Shown here: positions 1 to 8,310 of the stretch, piece by piece | How positions within the stretch are numbered: position 1 is the first letter of the stretch | Layout: each line of letters begins with the position of its first letter | Assembly: GCA_016930085.1 (NCBI GenBank) | Contig: JAFGHO010000026.1 | Location: 1-41,772 of the forward strand | DNA length: 41,772 bases | Direction of reading: 5' to 3' | Source: Spirochaetales bacterium | GTDB lineage: Bacteria; Spirochaetota; Spirochaetia; SZUA-6; JAFGRV01 | Program-made: the position numbers and the translations under genes | The notes under the pieces: model-generated | Told to the model about the DNA's origin: nothing | The model's database searches: none | Seen by the model: the letters and a program-made list of their open reading frames with translations, nothing else

Positions 1-88
1 ATACGTCCGGGAAAACGAATGGAATCGTATACCACGCTATAACGACGGATGCGTAAAACACCTCAAGACCGTGAAGGACGAACGGTAA
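1..88 (+). CDS. C-terminal tail of a rightward gene (partial)
   Basis: An open frame enters from the left edge (codons start at base 2) and stops at TAA 86-88, giving about 28 charged residues ending in KTVKDER. Its amino-acid make-up looks like a normal protein tail, and it is convergent with the lipoprotein gene that ends at 113. The piece is too short to identify, and a chance open frame of this length cannot be ruled out. Confidence 0.4.
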   Translation, partial: YVRENEWNRIPRYNDGCVKHLKTVKDER

Positions 89-112
89 CTTCCTTTGGCG
101 GACATTGTTCAC

Positions 113-1408
113 CTATCTCTCCTCATAGGAATCGAGTAACCGTTGTTTTGATAGCGCTTTGTGATAATAGCTTTTTGCTTGCTTATAATTCTCTTTGACA
201 TCGATAATTATTCCGAACAACCGTATCGCTTCCCTGAAATTCTCTTCGACATAAAACTCAACCGCCTCCTCATAAACCTTTCCCAGTTCTTCGTCAAACG
301 TCTGTTTCCTTTTTTTGATAATGTTTCTTTGCGAAGGTTCGACCGCTTTTTCAAGTCCGTAGGCAAGTTTATCGTATGCACGGAGAAAATCCCTTCTTTT
401 GATATAACCGTCCAATTCGGCGATGAAGTCATCGAAACCTTCGGTAAAATCGTTTTTTTCCTTTTGTTTCTCGATGTCGTTCATCAGGACCGCCGCTTCA
501 CGTGTTTTCTTTATCCCCGCCGCTTTCTTGATTTTAGCCTCGGCGGCCGCATACTCCCGTTCACCGAACAACATTCGAGCCCATCGGTAATTGATGTTAT
601 AATAAAGATCCTTAAGAACGCCGTCATACCGTTTATCAAGCAGAACATCGAGTTCCCGCAGAGTATCGAGCGACTTTTCCGCTTTTTGAAATTCTCCCGC
701 TTTATACAATGCCGCGGCTTTTTTCACTCGCGCATCGAACAGTCCTGCGATATCGTCCTGCATGACTTTTTTTTCTTTTTTTGCTTCCCTGTGTCCCGGA
801 TCGATGAGCAATGCCATGGTTATATTCTCCATGCATTCGGTATATTGCTTTGTCTTTTTTTCCTCATCATCGTTATTTCCAATCGATTTCCCGCACAGAC
901 GCGCGATTTCCAGATATTGTGCGACAAGTCTTTCGCGGAGTTCCCGAATCCCGTTTCGAAGATCAATAACATCCCCGTTCCGGGGTTCCAGTTCATACGC
1001 CTGTTGTACCAAAACCGCGAGCTGAAAATCTTCCTTTTCCGTCCGTTTTTTCTTTGCGAGAAATGCCCTTGCTTTTGCGACTTTTTCATCGACTTTTCTC
1101 GAAACAAAGGATTCGGTTTTTTTAAGATAGTCCCCGGCACGCTGATTCTCCGGATCCAATCTCAAAGCCACGATAAAATACTCCTTTATTTCCGTTATCT
1201 TTTCATACGCTTCTTCTTCTTCAAGCTCCGATATATAGCGTCGAACACCCTTTTCGGTCAATGCTTTTGATTCCTCCGAATCATCGAGTTGCTTAACGAC
1301 AAACAAAGAATCTTCCGGAACAGTCGAACAAGCGATAAAGCAGGTAATATGGCAAGCGATATAGCAGGCCATCACCATGAAAGCGGCAGGTTTCAACATC
1401 ACGATCAT
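113..1408 (-). CDS. TPR-type helical lipoprotein
   Basis: This is a 431-residue exported protein. The N-terminus is a hydrophobic, cysteine-rich signal, with a lipobox-like F-I-A-C at residues 24-27 (alternatives Y-I-A-C and H-I-T-C just before it), so it is probably a lipoprotein of the relaxed spirochaete type. The rest is charged and helical, with recurring TPR-like units such as RAGDYLKK, AKKEKKVMQDD and YKAGEFQKAEKSLDTL, ending in YKQAKSYYHKAL. TPR proteins of this kind act as scaffolds for protein assembly in the envelope; no specific partner is visible. The ATG at 1408 sits only 3-4 bases behind an AAGGGG, so the in-frame ATG at 1399 is also possible. It lies 178 bases downstream of the radical SAM gene on the same strand; I see no terminator between them. 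Confidence 0.75.
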   Translation of the reverse strand: MIVMLKPAAFMVMACYIACHITCFIACSTVPEDSLFVVKQLDDSEESKALTEKGVRRYISELEEEEAYEKITEIKEYFIVALRLDPENQRAGDYLKKTESFVSRKVDEKVAKARAFLAKKKRTEKEDFQLAVLVQQAYELEPRNGDVIDLRNGIRELRERLVAQYLEIARLCGKSIGNNDDEEKKTKQYTECMENITMALLIDPGHREAKKEKKVMQDDIAGLFDARVKKAAALYKAGEFQKAEKSLDTLRELDVLLDKRYDGVLKDLYYNINYRWARMLFGEREYAAAEAKIKKAAGIKKTREAAVLMNDIEKQKEKNDFTEGFDDFIAELDGYIKRRDFLRAYDKLAYGLEKAVEPSQRNIIKKRKQTFDEELGKVYEEAVEFYVEENFREAIRLFGIIIDVKENYKQAKSYYHKALSKQRLLDSYEER

Positions 1409-1586
1409 ATCCCCTTTTTCAGATCATCCACACACATGATAAACACTCAGACCTTCATTGTCAATATTCCTCTCTCCGTCTCAAATTCATTTCACCCATC
1501 TGCCGCATTCCATATGGATATTCGTCGACACCGTATCCCGCCGGCTTTACGCAATCCGTTGTGCAGATAAAAGCTGATGATATTGT

Positions 1587-2882
1587 TTACAGGGGACATC
1601 CCGGTTTTTTCAAGTAACGTTCGATCCGGTGTGCCGTCGCTTCCTGTTTTTCCCACTGGCCGTACAGGATTCCCTTTCCCGTATATGTTCTCAAGAATTG
1701 TCTGAGCCTGGAGTTCCTGTACGATGACGGACTTGCCTCTTGCGGCCGGGAAGGAAGCGGAATATAGGTATTGACATGAATGGCTGCCCCCATGTGCACC
1801 AGTTTTTCAATAGCCTTCATCGATCGGTCATCATCCTCTTCCGTTTCGCCGGGAATACCGAAAAGAAAATCGAGGTGGGGTTCGAATCCGGCCGTTAGCG
1901 CGTTTTCCGTCGCATTATAAACATCCGTGACAGTATGGTTTCTGCGGCACTGCTCGAGCAGCCGGTCGCTTCCCGATTGCGCGCCGATTACAAGCTTTTT
2001 GTTATCGACATACCGCGATAGAAGCTCACAAACTTCGGGGGTAACAAGCTCCGGACGAACTTCAGAAGGAAACGAACCAAGAAATATATTACCATCTTTT
2101 CCCGCCGCGTTTCTCATTCCCTCGAGGAGTTGTTCGAGTGACCGGCGGGATGAGGACCTCCCGTCTTCCGAACCATATGAGAGTGTATTGGTGGAGATAA
2201 AAGAGAAATCCCCGATACCGGCACGACGCATCTGTTCAATGTGCGCGCATACATTCTCCACACTCCTGTGCCTTACCACCGTACTGTCTTCCATATACGG
2301 TAATTGACAGAACGTACAGGCATGAGGACAGCCTCGGGTCAACTCGATCGGTCCGTATAAACGGTGTTTTACCGCTATCGAAGGATACCGGTCAAGGTCA
2401 AGGTAATGTTGTGCCGGCGACGAGGCGATCTCTCCCTGACCGTCGAGATAAAAGATCCCCGGAATGTTTTTCACCGGCCGTTCATCCACTATCCGTTTTA
2501 GTATAGAGATGAGGGCTCCCTCCCCTTCCCCCCTGACGACAAAATCGAAACCCATGCGCAATACATCCACCGGCAAGGCCGTCGGATGAGCTCCACCGGC
2601 GATTGTTATGATATTGCCGGCTGATACGCTTCTTACATGATCGAGAATTCCTTTCATCTCAAAAACCTGGGTGGTTAAAAAAGAGAAACAGACAATCACG
2701 TTCTTTGCACGGCCGGCTATCGACCCAAACTGCCCGCACAGTTCTTCTTTTGTATAAAGCAAATAAAGGGGTATGGTATCGATGCCTTCTTCATTTTCTA
2801 TGGCGCCGACAAGGGCGTTGATACTGTTTCGATTCGGCTTGTTATAATAAAAAACGATAGCGGCTTTATCCTTCACGGCCAT
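1587..2882 (-). CDS. B12-binding-domain radical SAM protein
   Basis: This 431-residue enzyme has an N-terminal cobalamin-binding-like Rossmann domain (residues about 5-140, with GGAHPTALP and FDFVVRGEGE) and a radical SAM barrel. The CxxxCxxC cluster motif is clear at C185, C189 and C192 (RGCPHACTFCQ), and would bind the 4Fe-4S cluster that cleaves S-adenosylmethionine. Later GxxGET (FGIPGETEED) is also typical. The cobalamin-binding DxHxxG motif is not seen, so B12 use is uncertain. The best family resemblance I recall is the MJ_1487-like group of B12-binding/radical SAM proteins, whose substrates are unknown. The start ATG has no obvious ribosome-binding site. Neighbours give no pathway clue. 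Confidence 0.85.
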   Translation of the reverse strand: MAVKDKAAIVFYYNKPNRNSINALVGAIENEEGIDTIPLYLLYTKEELCGQFGSIAGRAKNVIVCFSFLTTQVFEMKGILDHVRSVSAGNIITIAGGAHPTALPVDVLRMGFDFVVRGEGEGALISILKRIVDERPVKNIPGIFYLDGQGEIASSPAQHYLDLDRYPSIAVKHRLYGPIELTRGCPHACTFCQLPYMEDSTVVRHRSVENVCAHIEQMRRAGIGDFSFISTNTLSYGSEDGRSSSRRSLEQLLEGMRNAAGKDGNIFLGSFPSEVRPELVTPEVCELLSRYVDNKKLVIGAQSGSDRLLEQCRRNHTVTDVYNATENALTAGFEPHLDFLFGIPGETEEDDDRSMKAIEKLVHMGAAIHVNTYIPLPSRPQEASPSSYRNSRLRQFLRTYTGKGILYGQWEKQEATAHRIERYLKKPGCPL

Positions 2883-3003
2883 TCATATTAATAATAATCA
2901 AGAGGAGTACGAGATGCAAATGTTATTGACGGGCAATCAGTAAAAAAGATGTGGCGCATCGCCTTCATATGCCGCTGAATAGCCCCTTATGAGGTATAGT
3001 ATT

Positions 3004-3315
3004 TCAGGATTTGCTTATGGGAAATATGCGATCAAGGTGTATTTCGATAAACTGTTCATAAAGAACATCTGAAACCCCTTTTATTTCCATTGATGCATTT
3101 CTGCCGTTTAAATATTTGTAAAAATTAAGTAATTTTCCTATCCCCGCGGAAGTAATGGAATTGACATTTTCCATGGTGAAAATCACGTGCGTGACATTTT
3201 TAATGAACATGATTTCATTGAGTTTTTCGGAAAGCATATCTCCGCCATTGATATCGATATTTCCGTCGATATAGACCGTTACAATCGTATCTTCTTTTTT
3301 GATCCTAATATCCAT
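3004..3315 (-). CDS. STAS-domain anti-sigma-factor antagonist-like protein
   Basis: A 103-residue single STAS domain, the size of SpoIIAA/RsbV proteins. The strand-helix signature is present: VYIDGNID early, then FTMENVNSITSAGIGKLL, where S56 sits at the position phosphorylated in SpoIIAA-type proteins. Such proteins switch partners between an anti-sigma factor kinase and other targets according to phosphorylation. A PP2C phosphatase of the RsbU/SpoIIE type lies divergently 252 bases away and is the likely enzyme removing the phosphate. No HATPase kinase is in the window. The ATG at 3315 is preceded by GGAGGAGAGAA, a good ribosome-binding site. Confidence 0.85.
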   Translation of the reverse strand: MDIRIKKEDTIVTVYIDGNIDINGGDMLSEKLNEIMFIKNVTHVIFTMENVNSITSAGIGKLLNFYKYLNGRNASMEIKGVSDVLYEQFIEIHLDRIFPISKS

Positions 3316-3408
3316 TTCTCTCCTCCACTCTATGAACTATAATACATCATTATAAGAATTCCAATCTTTTTTATTACATTGATATATCTGTATCAAGGAA
3401 CTTTTTGC

Positions 3409-3436
3409 TTGAATCCCTTTTAAAAGATAATAAAAT
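3409..3436 (+). promoter_or_regulatory. Predicted sigma-70-type promoter of the PP2C phosphatase gene
   Basis: TTGAAT (3409-3414), a 16-base spacer and TAAAAT (3431-3436). Transcription would start near 3443 and give a leader of about 125 bases before the TTG start at 3568. Matches were found by eye only. Confidence 0.5.
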
Positions 3437-3442
3437 ATTAAT

Positions 3443-3567
3443 GAGAGCGTTTGCGTATATTATTGTAGAAAAAGCAGCGGTTCTGATACAATAGCCCAAA
3501 GGCAAGACGTGAGGCAGCCGCATAAAGCGGGGATTTATCCGGTTACCGGAAGAAAAAGGAGGCACCC
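3443..3567 (+). promoter_or_regulatory. Structured 5' leader of the PP2C phosphatase mRNA
   Basis: The predicted leader ends in three compact inverted repeats packed just before the ribosome-binding site: CCGC/GCGG around ATAAA, GGAT/ATCC around TT, and CCGG/CCGG around TTA, followed by AAGAAAAAGGAGG. The segment GGCAAGACGTGAGGC and the final GGTTACCGG recall parts of c-di-GMP-I riboswitches, but the conserved GCAAAGCC segment is absent. I therefore call it an unassigned structured leader that could control translation. Confidence 0.35.
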
Positions 3568-4674
3568 TTGGTTTTTCTTGTTGGTGATAACAAGAAGAAA
3601 CAAAAGAAGATAAGGCACGTCCTTGAGAAATCGAACATACGCTGCAAGGAAATCCCGTGGAATGAAATAAATATCGAAGAGGACGGACTGTATCTCTTTA
3701 TCTCTCCTCCCCAAAACAACAAGGCATTTTCCCTTTTCAACAGACTCCTCAAGAGAGAAAACATCATTATTACCCTGTTCAATAACCACAGAAAGGGAAT
3801 ACCGGAAAATAATCATTATCTCAACCTTCCCAGAGATACGAATGCATATATCCTGAAAGCCATTGTCAAATGGTCACTATCTCAAAAAATCCACACTTCC
3901 CGCCTGAAAAGCGCGAACGAACAGCTTAATTTGAGAAAACAGGAGATAGTGACCGAACTCACGCTTGCGAGCGAACTTCAGAAGAGTCTGCTTCCAAAGG
4001 AACTGCCAAAAGATCTCCCGATCAATTTTGTTCACCGCTATCTCCCCCATACATACATCGGCGGTGATTTTTTCGACATCATCCGTATCGATCAGGAGCA
4101 TGTCGGCATTATTATCGCCGATGTATCGGGGCATGGCGTTTCCGCCGCCTTTATCACAGCCATGTTTAAGAGTGTCTTCAATCATTACGCCTTCAGCGAG
4201 TATTCACCGTCTTCCCTCTTGAACAAAATGAATCAGGAGTTCGTCAACAATATCAAAGGCCATTATATAACGGGATTTTACGCAATAATCGACACCGGCC
4301 GCATGAAGTGTACCTATTGCAATGCCGGACATCCCCGTCAACTGATCTTTCATCGCAACGGCGATATCAGAGAATTGGGCTCCCCCGGCTTTTTTATCGG
4401 CATGTTCGAGACGACCGAGTTTGAAGACAGAATAATCGACGTCTATCCGGGTGACAGATTATTCTTCTTCACCGACGGCATTATCGAAGTTATCGACGCG
4501 GACAATTTACAGTTCGGCAAAAAAAATCTGATAAGACTAATCAGGGAAGGAAAGGAGGAAGATATCGTAAACCTTTCCAACAAGATTATTACCCATGTCA
4601 TGATGTACATGAAAGAAAATTTTTTCCCCGATGACATTACGGTTCTGATTGCCGAACTCATGGAAGATATATGA
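3568..4674 (+). CDS. PP2C-type protein phosphatase (RsbU/SpoIIE family)
   Basis: A 368-residue serine/threonine phosphatase with the metal-binding motifs GGDFFD (165-170), IADVSGHG (183-190), CNAGHPRQL, FFTDGIIE and the final DDITVL. A coiled stretch ending in LASELQKSLLPKELP precedes the catalytic domain, as in most RsbU-like proteins. Residues 1-105 begin MVFLVGDNKKK and look like a degenerate receiver domain: the fold pattern is suggested but a phospho-acceptor aspartate is not convincing. The likely substrate is a phosphorylated STAS protein such as the divergent one at 3004-3315. The start is TTG, chosen because AAAGGAGG ends 5 bases before it and no in-frame ATG lies nearby. Convergent with the amylase gene, 39 bases apart. 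Confidence 0.9.
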   Translation: MVFLVGDNKKKQKKIRHVLEKSNIRCKEIPWNEINIEEDGLYLFISPPQNNKAFSLFNRLLKRENIIITLFNNHRKGIPENNHYLNLPRDTNAYILKAIVKWSLSQKIHTSRLKSANEQLNLRKQEIVTELTLASELQKSLLPKELPKDLPINFVHRYLPHTYIGGDFFDIIRIDQEHVGIIIADVSGHGVSAAFITAMFKSVFNHYAFSEYSPSSLLNKMNQEFVNNIKGHYITGFYAIIDTGRMKCTYCNAGHPRQLIFHRNGDIRELGSPGFFIGMFETTEFEDRIIDVYPGDRLFFFTDGIIEVIDADNLQFGKKNLIRLIREGKEEDIVNLSNKIITHVMMYMKENFFPDDITVLIAELMEDI

Positions 4675-4713
4675 GAGGAAAATAATGCCGCCCACACATG
4701 GACCGGAATAATA

Positions 4714-7700
4714 CTATTTCTCATGCTTTGTGATTCGCCCTTTTTTCTTTCCCTGTTCGTCGAGCACATCGAGAAGCTTTTCAACCCGGAAGGATGACTC
4801 ATTTTCCGCCTCGAGACATTTTTCGATAATACGATAGTTATCCGTCACAATTTTCACTCTTTCGGATTTATCGAAAAGGGTACTCTGGACACAGGAAACG
4901 GCGAACAGCCATCTCAGCAGTGAATCGAATCTTTCTTTGCTGAACCAGAGAATCCCCTCGAATCTGTTTACCTGAAGATAATTTCTGACATCCTCATCCT
5001 GAAAGAGTTTGTAGAGAAATAAATAGGGATGATTTTTACGCGGGCCCTTGATATCATTCCACGCCTGATGTGAAATGAGTATTTTGATAATCTCAACGCC
5101 ATGCCATGCATCTGCCGGTTCCATCCCGGAATCCACGAGTGCAAGATATATTTTTTTCCCGAAAAGCCACTCATCCATCCAGCTTCTTGCCTGAAATGTC
5201 GCTTTTTCATCATCGATAATATATCCGATAAGGTGAAAAAACACCCAGCAATACAATGTGAGATAGACATCGGGCTTTTCCGTCACTATAGCTGCAAAAT
5301 ATTCCCTCATTTTCTTCGCTTTTCCTTTTTCGGGAAAACCATTCATTTCAAAAAACACCTCGATCATTTGAACCTGTTCGAGTTTCATGTTCATGATTTC
5401 CGTGATGTCATTGACGTTTCTTAAGCTTTTGCAAAAATCTTTTATAGCGTTATAAAAATTTAAAGACGCTTCTTTTACACGTTCGGGCAATGTGTGATCC
5501 GGCGGTAAATCGGGAGAGGTGATTTTCCCTTCTCTGAGACCGCACAGTACCTCTTTATTTAAAATGGAACGAAGGGCCTCGAATATCGATTTTAAAACTA
5601 TCTCCTTGAGTTCTTCATCGATGCTGTATACCCCTGTCCCCGAAAGATTTGCGTTAAGCTGGGCATAGTGACGATATTCGTTATCACAAACCTCCCTGAA
5701 GTCCAGAAAAACATGGTACTTGAATGCACTCAATTCAACATATAATCCGCAATCCCAGAGTTCCTTTGAATTGCGTATATATTGCAATCCGGTGATATAA
5801 TCCTTGAAAATCGTAAAATAATTTCCCTCATTACGCAGGGCAAGTCCTTCACCGATAGATTTTTGTACCAGATGCCGGTCGCCGGAGACGGATTTGACGG
5901 CAAATGACGCCGATGCGCGTATCCAGCCCCGCGCGTACTCGTATTTGTTGTTATAAATGACCAAACCCCGCTCCATACCGTTTCTGTTTGAATACGCAAA
6001 TACATTCTCATTGACCCAGCCTTCCGGAGTATAAAAATCATAGAGGAGAAAATTCCGGACATGCGTGAAAACGTATCTTTTTTTCAGTAACGGGAAAATT
6101 TCCCGTTCATGCCTGCCGACAAGCTGCCAGTCCGGTTGTTCTTCCCAGTAGGCGCGTCTGTATTCCATACCGTATTTTTCCGTGTATCCTTCAATCTGCC
6201 CGTGTCCGAACATCGGAAGTCCCGGCATCGTCACCATCATGATACAGACACCAAAGTATTTATCATCCTTGCCGAATTGCGCCACGGCGGTATCTTCATC
6301 CGGATTATTCATGAAATTGACAAACCGTTTTAATATTTCCGGATCGAATTCCATTGTGTTCTTGATCGTGAGCCTGTACTTCTGGTTGTCTTCCATTTTT
6401 AGCATGTTCATGAAAGCACTGTTGTACACACGGTGCATACCGAGTGTTCTGACAAAATAACCTTCCATCAACCAGAACGCTTCCGCCAGAAGCAGGGTAT
6501 CGGGCGCTTCACGCGCGACGGTGTCCACCACCTCACGCCAGAACTCGATGGGTATCGCCCTGTTAAAATCTTCACTGCCCATCCCGTGCTCGGCACGGGA
6601 AGGAATATCACCGCCCGAACCCGGTACTGGAAACCACAGCCGCTGGTAATGTTTTTTCGCGAGTGTCATGGCGGCATCAAACCGTATTATTGGAAACAGC
6701 TTTGCAACATGTATAATCGTATTGATAACCGCCTTTCTCACTTCCGGATTCAGAAAATCGAGCTGGGCCGTATCATTCCACGGCATGTGCGTCCCGTCAT
6801 TTCCATGGTAAATGTAGCGGGTTTCGCCCGTATGAAAATCGACGCGTTTAAAGACGACGGCGGCATCGCTCCGATTGTAATAATGATCTTCTATGTACAC
6901 GCCGACCCGCGGGTCTTCAGAATAATTATGTCCCGAAAAGGAATACGACGGGAATGGCGGATACGGCAATTGTATGAACCAGTCCGGGTGCTCCCTTATC
7001 CATTTCGAATAAATCCCGGTGTGATTCGGTACCATATCGCTCGCAAGCCGTATTCCCCGCTTCCAGCACCGATCTCTCAGGTTCAGAAGCGAATCATATC
7101 CCCCGAGTTCTTCCGCGATATTGTAATCATACACCGAATAAGCGGAAGCGGCGGCGTCCGGGTTGCCGCAATGGTTTTTTATCAGTTTTGACGCCTGACT
7201 CCGTTCCCAAAGGCCGATCAGCCAGAGACCGGTGAATCCCCAGCGGGCGAGCGTATCGAGTTCCTCGTCGGGAATCTGATCGAGGCGTGAAATGCTCCTG
7301 CCGTATTTCCTGGAAAGCTGATCAAGCCAGACAAACGTATGTTTTGCAATCAGGACAAGATTCGGCATCCAGTCTTTGTCGGCGCTGAATCGTTCATACT
7401 CGCTTTCAAGCGAGTAATCATACGGCAGAAAATCCGGTTTCCCGAATCCGCGCATTTTTTCTTCTTCACGAATGAAATCAAGACTGCTCAACAAACGGAA
7501 AAGGAACTTTCCAATCAACATACCCCATTTATCTATGATGTACATAATTTGACCCTTGAGCGAATTGGGGGAAGCGATTGCAGGACTTCTTATCATATCG
7601 ATAAGATTCTGTTTATCCGGACCGAATGGTTCCTCGTTGTCAAAAAAATCATGAAGCAGTTCCATTATTTTTTTATAAGCCGTATGCTGTCTCAATTTCG

Positions 7701-8310
7701 TATCATCGAAAAGTTCAGCATAAGGCATGAAGGCGGGGTTGTTATTCGCGACCCATAAATTGATCATCTCTTCGAGAATCTGGTGCGTGTGAGATATCCC
7801 GGCCGTCTCGCCTATAATATATTCATTCAGACCCGTTTCACCTTTATATATTTTTACAGGCGGAAACTCCTGTGTAAATCCGTGTAACGTTTTTTCCAAT
7901 TTCTTTTTCCCGATCTTTTTTTCCAGGAAATCCATCGCTTTACCGATAATTTCGGGATTCTTTTCTTTTCGATAGAGATATATGATATAATGGAGAATTT
8001 CATCGATGAGTCCCATTGCGTTAAGCTGTCCCGCGCTGACGGCATCTTCCGGATGGTTTAGCAAATCTTTTTTTTCATTCATCTTGTGAGCAAATATCCT
8101 CACTTCGTTAAACCGTATGAGGACAACATTCCCCGACAATTCGAAAACGCTTTCATCAAACTCATATCGATCTCTTGCCGTCCTTGAAACATGAAACTCC
8201 ATTGTAAGATGAGGAATAGCCGTTTTGTTTGTTTGTTCCGATTCCAGTTTCGTAAAAAACAATTCAATCTTCAGGGACAAAGGACAATTCAATGGTAGCC
8301 TGCCTTTCAT
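4714..8310 (-). CDS. Large GH13 alpha-amylase-family protein
   Basis: A 1198-residue cytoplasmic-looking glycoside hydrolase/transferase with no signal peptide. The GH13 barrel lies in the middle (about 345-760). Conserved region I is DMVPNH (425-430), the nucleophile is D545 in IIRFDAAMT, the acid/base is E610 in LLLAEAF and the transition-state aspartate is D671 in MNNPDED. Region IV has NNPD instead of the usual NHD. About 310 residues precede the barrel and about 400 follow it, both mostly helical and unlike standard amylase domains, so the protein is two to three times the usual length. It overlaps the malQ stop by ATGA (8307-8310), so the two are translationally coupled and probably act together on maltodextrin or glycogen. 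Exact specificity cannot be read. Confidence 0.88.
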   Translation of the reverse strand: MKGRLPLNCPLSLKIELFFTKLESEQTNKTAIPHLTMEFHVSRTARDRYEFDESVFELSGNVVLIRFNEVRIFAHKMNEKKDLLNHPEDAVSAGQLNAMGLIDEILHYIIYLYRKEKNPEIIGKAMDFLEKKIGKKKLEKTLHGFTQEFPPVKIYKGETGLNEYIIGETAGISHTHQILEEMINLWVANNNPAFMPYAELFDDTKLRQHTAYKKIMELLHDFFDNEEPFGPDKQNLIDMIRSPAIASPNSLKGQIMYIIDKWGMLIGKFLFRLLSSLDFIREEEKMRGFGKPDFLPYDYSLESEYERFSADKDWMPNLVLIAKHTFVWLDQLSRKYGRSISRLDQIPDEELDTLARWGFTGLWLIGLWERSQASKLIKNHCGNPDAAASAYSVYDYNIAEELGGYDSLLNLRDRCWKRGIRLASDMVPNHTGIYSKWIREHPDWFIQLPYPPFPSYSFSGHNYSEDPRVGVYIEDHYYNRSDAAVVFKRVDFHTGETRYIYHGNDGTHMPWNDTAQLDFLNPEVRKAVINTIIHVAKLFPIIRFDAAMTLAKKHYQRLWFPVPGSGGDIPSRAEHGMGSEDFNRAIPIEFWREVVDTVAREAPDTLLLAEAFWLMEGYFVRTLGMHRVYNSAFMNMLKMEDNQKYRLTIKNTMEFDPEILKRFVNFMNNPDEDTAVAQFGKDDKYFGVCIMMVTMPGLPMFGHGQIEGYTEKYGMEYRRAYWEEQPDWQLVGRHEREIFPLLKKRYVFTHVRNFLLYDFYTPEGWVNENVFAYSNRNGMERGLVIYNNKYEYARGWIRASASFAVKSVSGDRHLVQKSIGEGLALRNEGNYFTIFKDYITGLQYIRNSKELWDCGLYVELSAFKYHVFLDFREVCDNEYRHYAQLNANLSGTGVYSIDEELKEIVLKSIFEALRSILNKEVLCGLREGKITSPDLPPDHTLPERVKEASLNFYNAIKDFCKSLRNVNDITEIMNMKLEQVQMIEVFFEMNGFPEKGKAKKMREYFAAIVTEKPDVYLTLYCWVFFHLIGYIIDDEKATFQARSWMDEWLFGKKIYLALVDSGMEPADAWHGVEIIKILISHQAWNDIKGPRKNHPYLFLYKLFQDEDVRNYLQVNRFEGILWFSKERFDSLLRWLFAVSCVQSTLFDKSERVKIVTDNYRIIEKCLEAENESSFRVEKLLDVLDEQGKKKGRITKHEK

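Noticed and set aside
161-1270. Long open frame on the + strand opposite the TPR lipoprotein
   Set aside because: It lies fully antisense to a gene with a signal peptide and TPR units, is rich in F, I and R as reversed helical codons give, and has no family motif.
3480-3567. Assignment of the phosphatase leader as a known c-di-GMP-I riboswitch
   Set aside because: The conserved GCAAAGCC segment and receptor helix are not present; only short pieces resemble it.
6433-7191. Rightward 252-residue open frame inside the amylase gene
   Set aside because: Antisense to the catalytic region of the GH13 protein, which carries all conserved residues.
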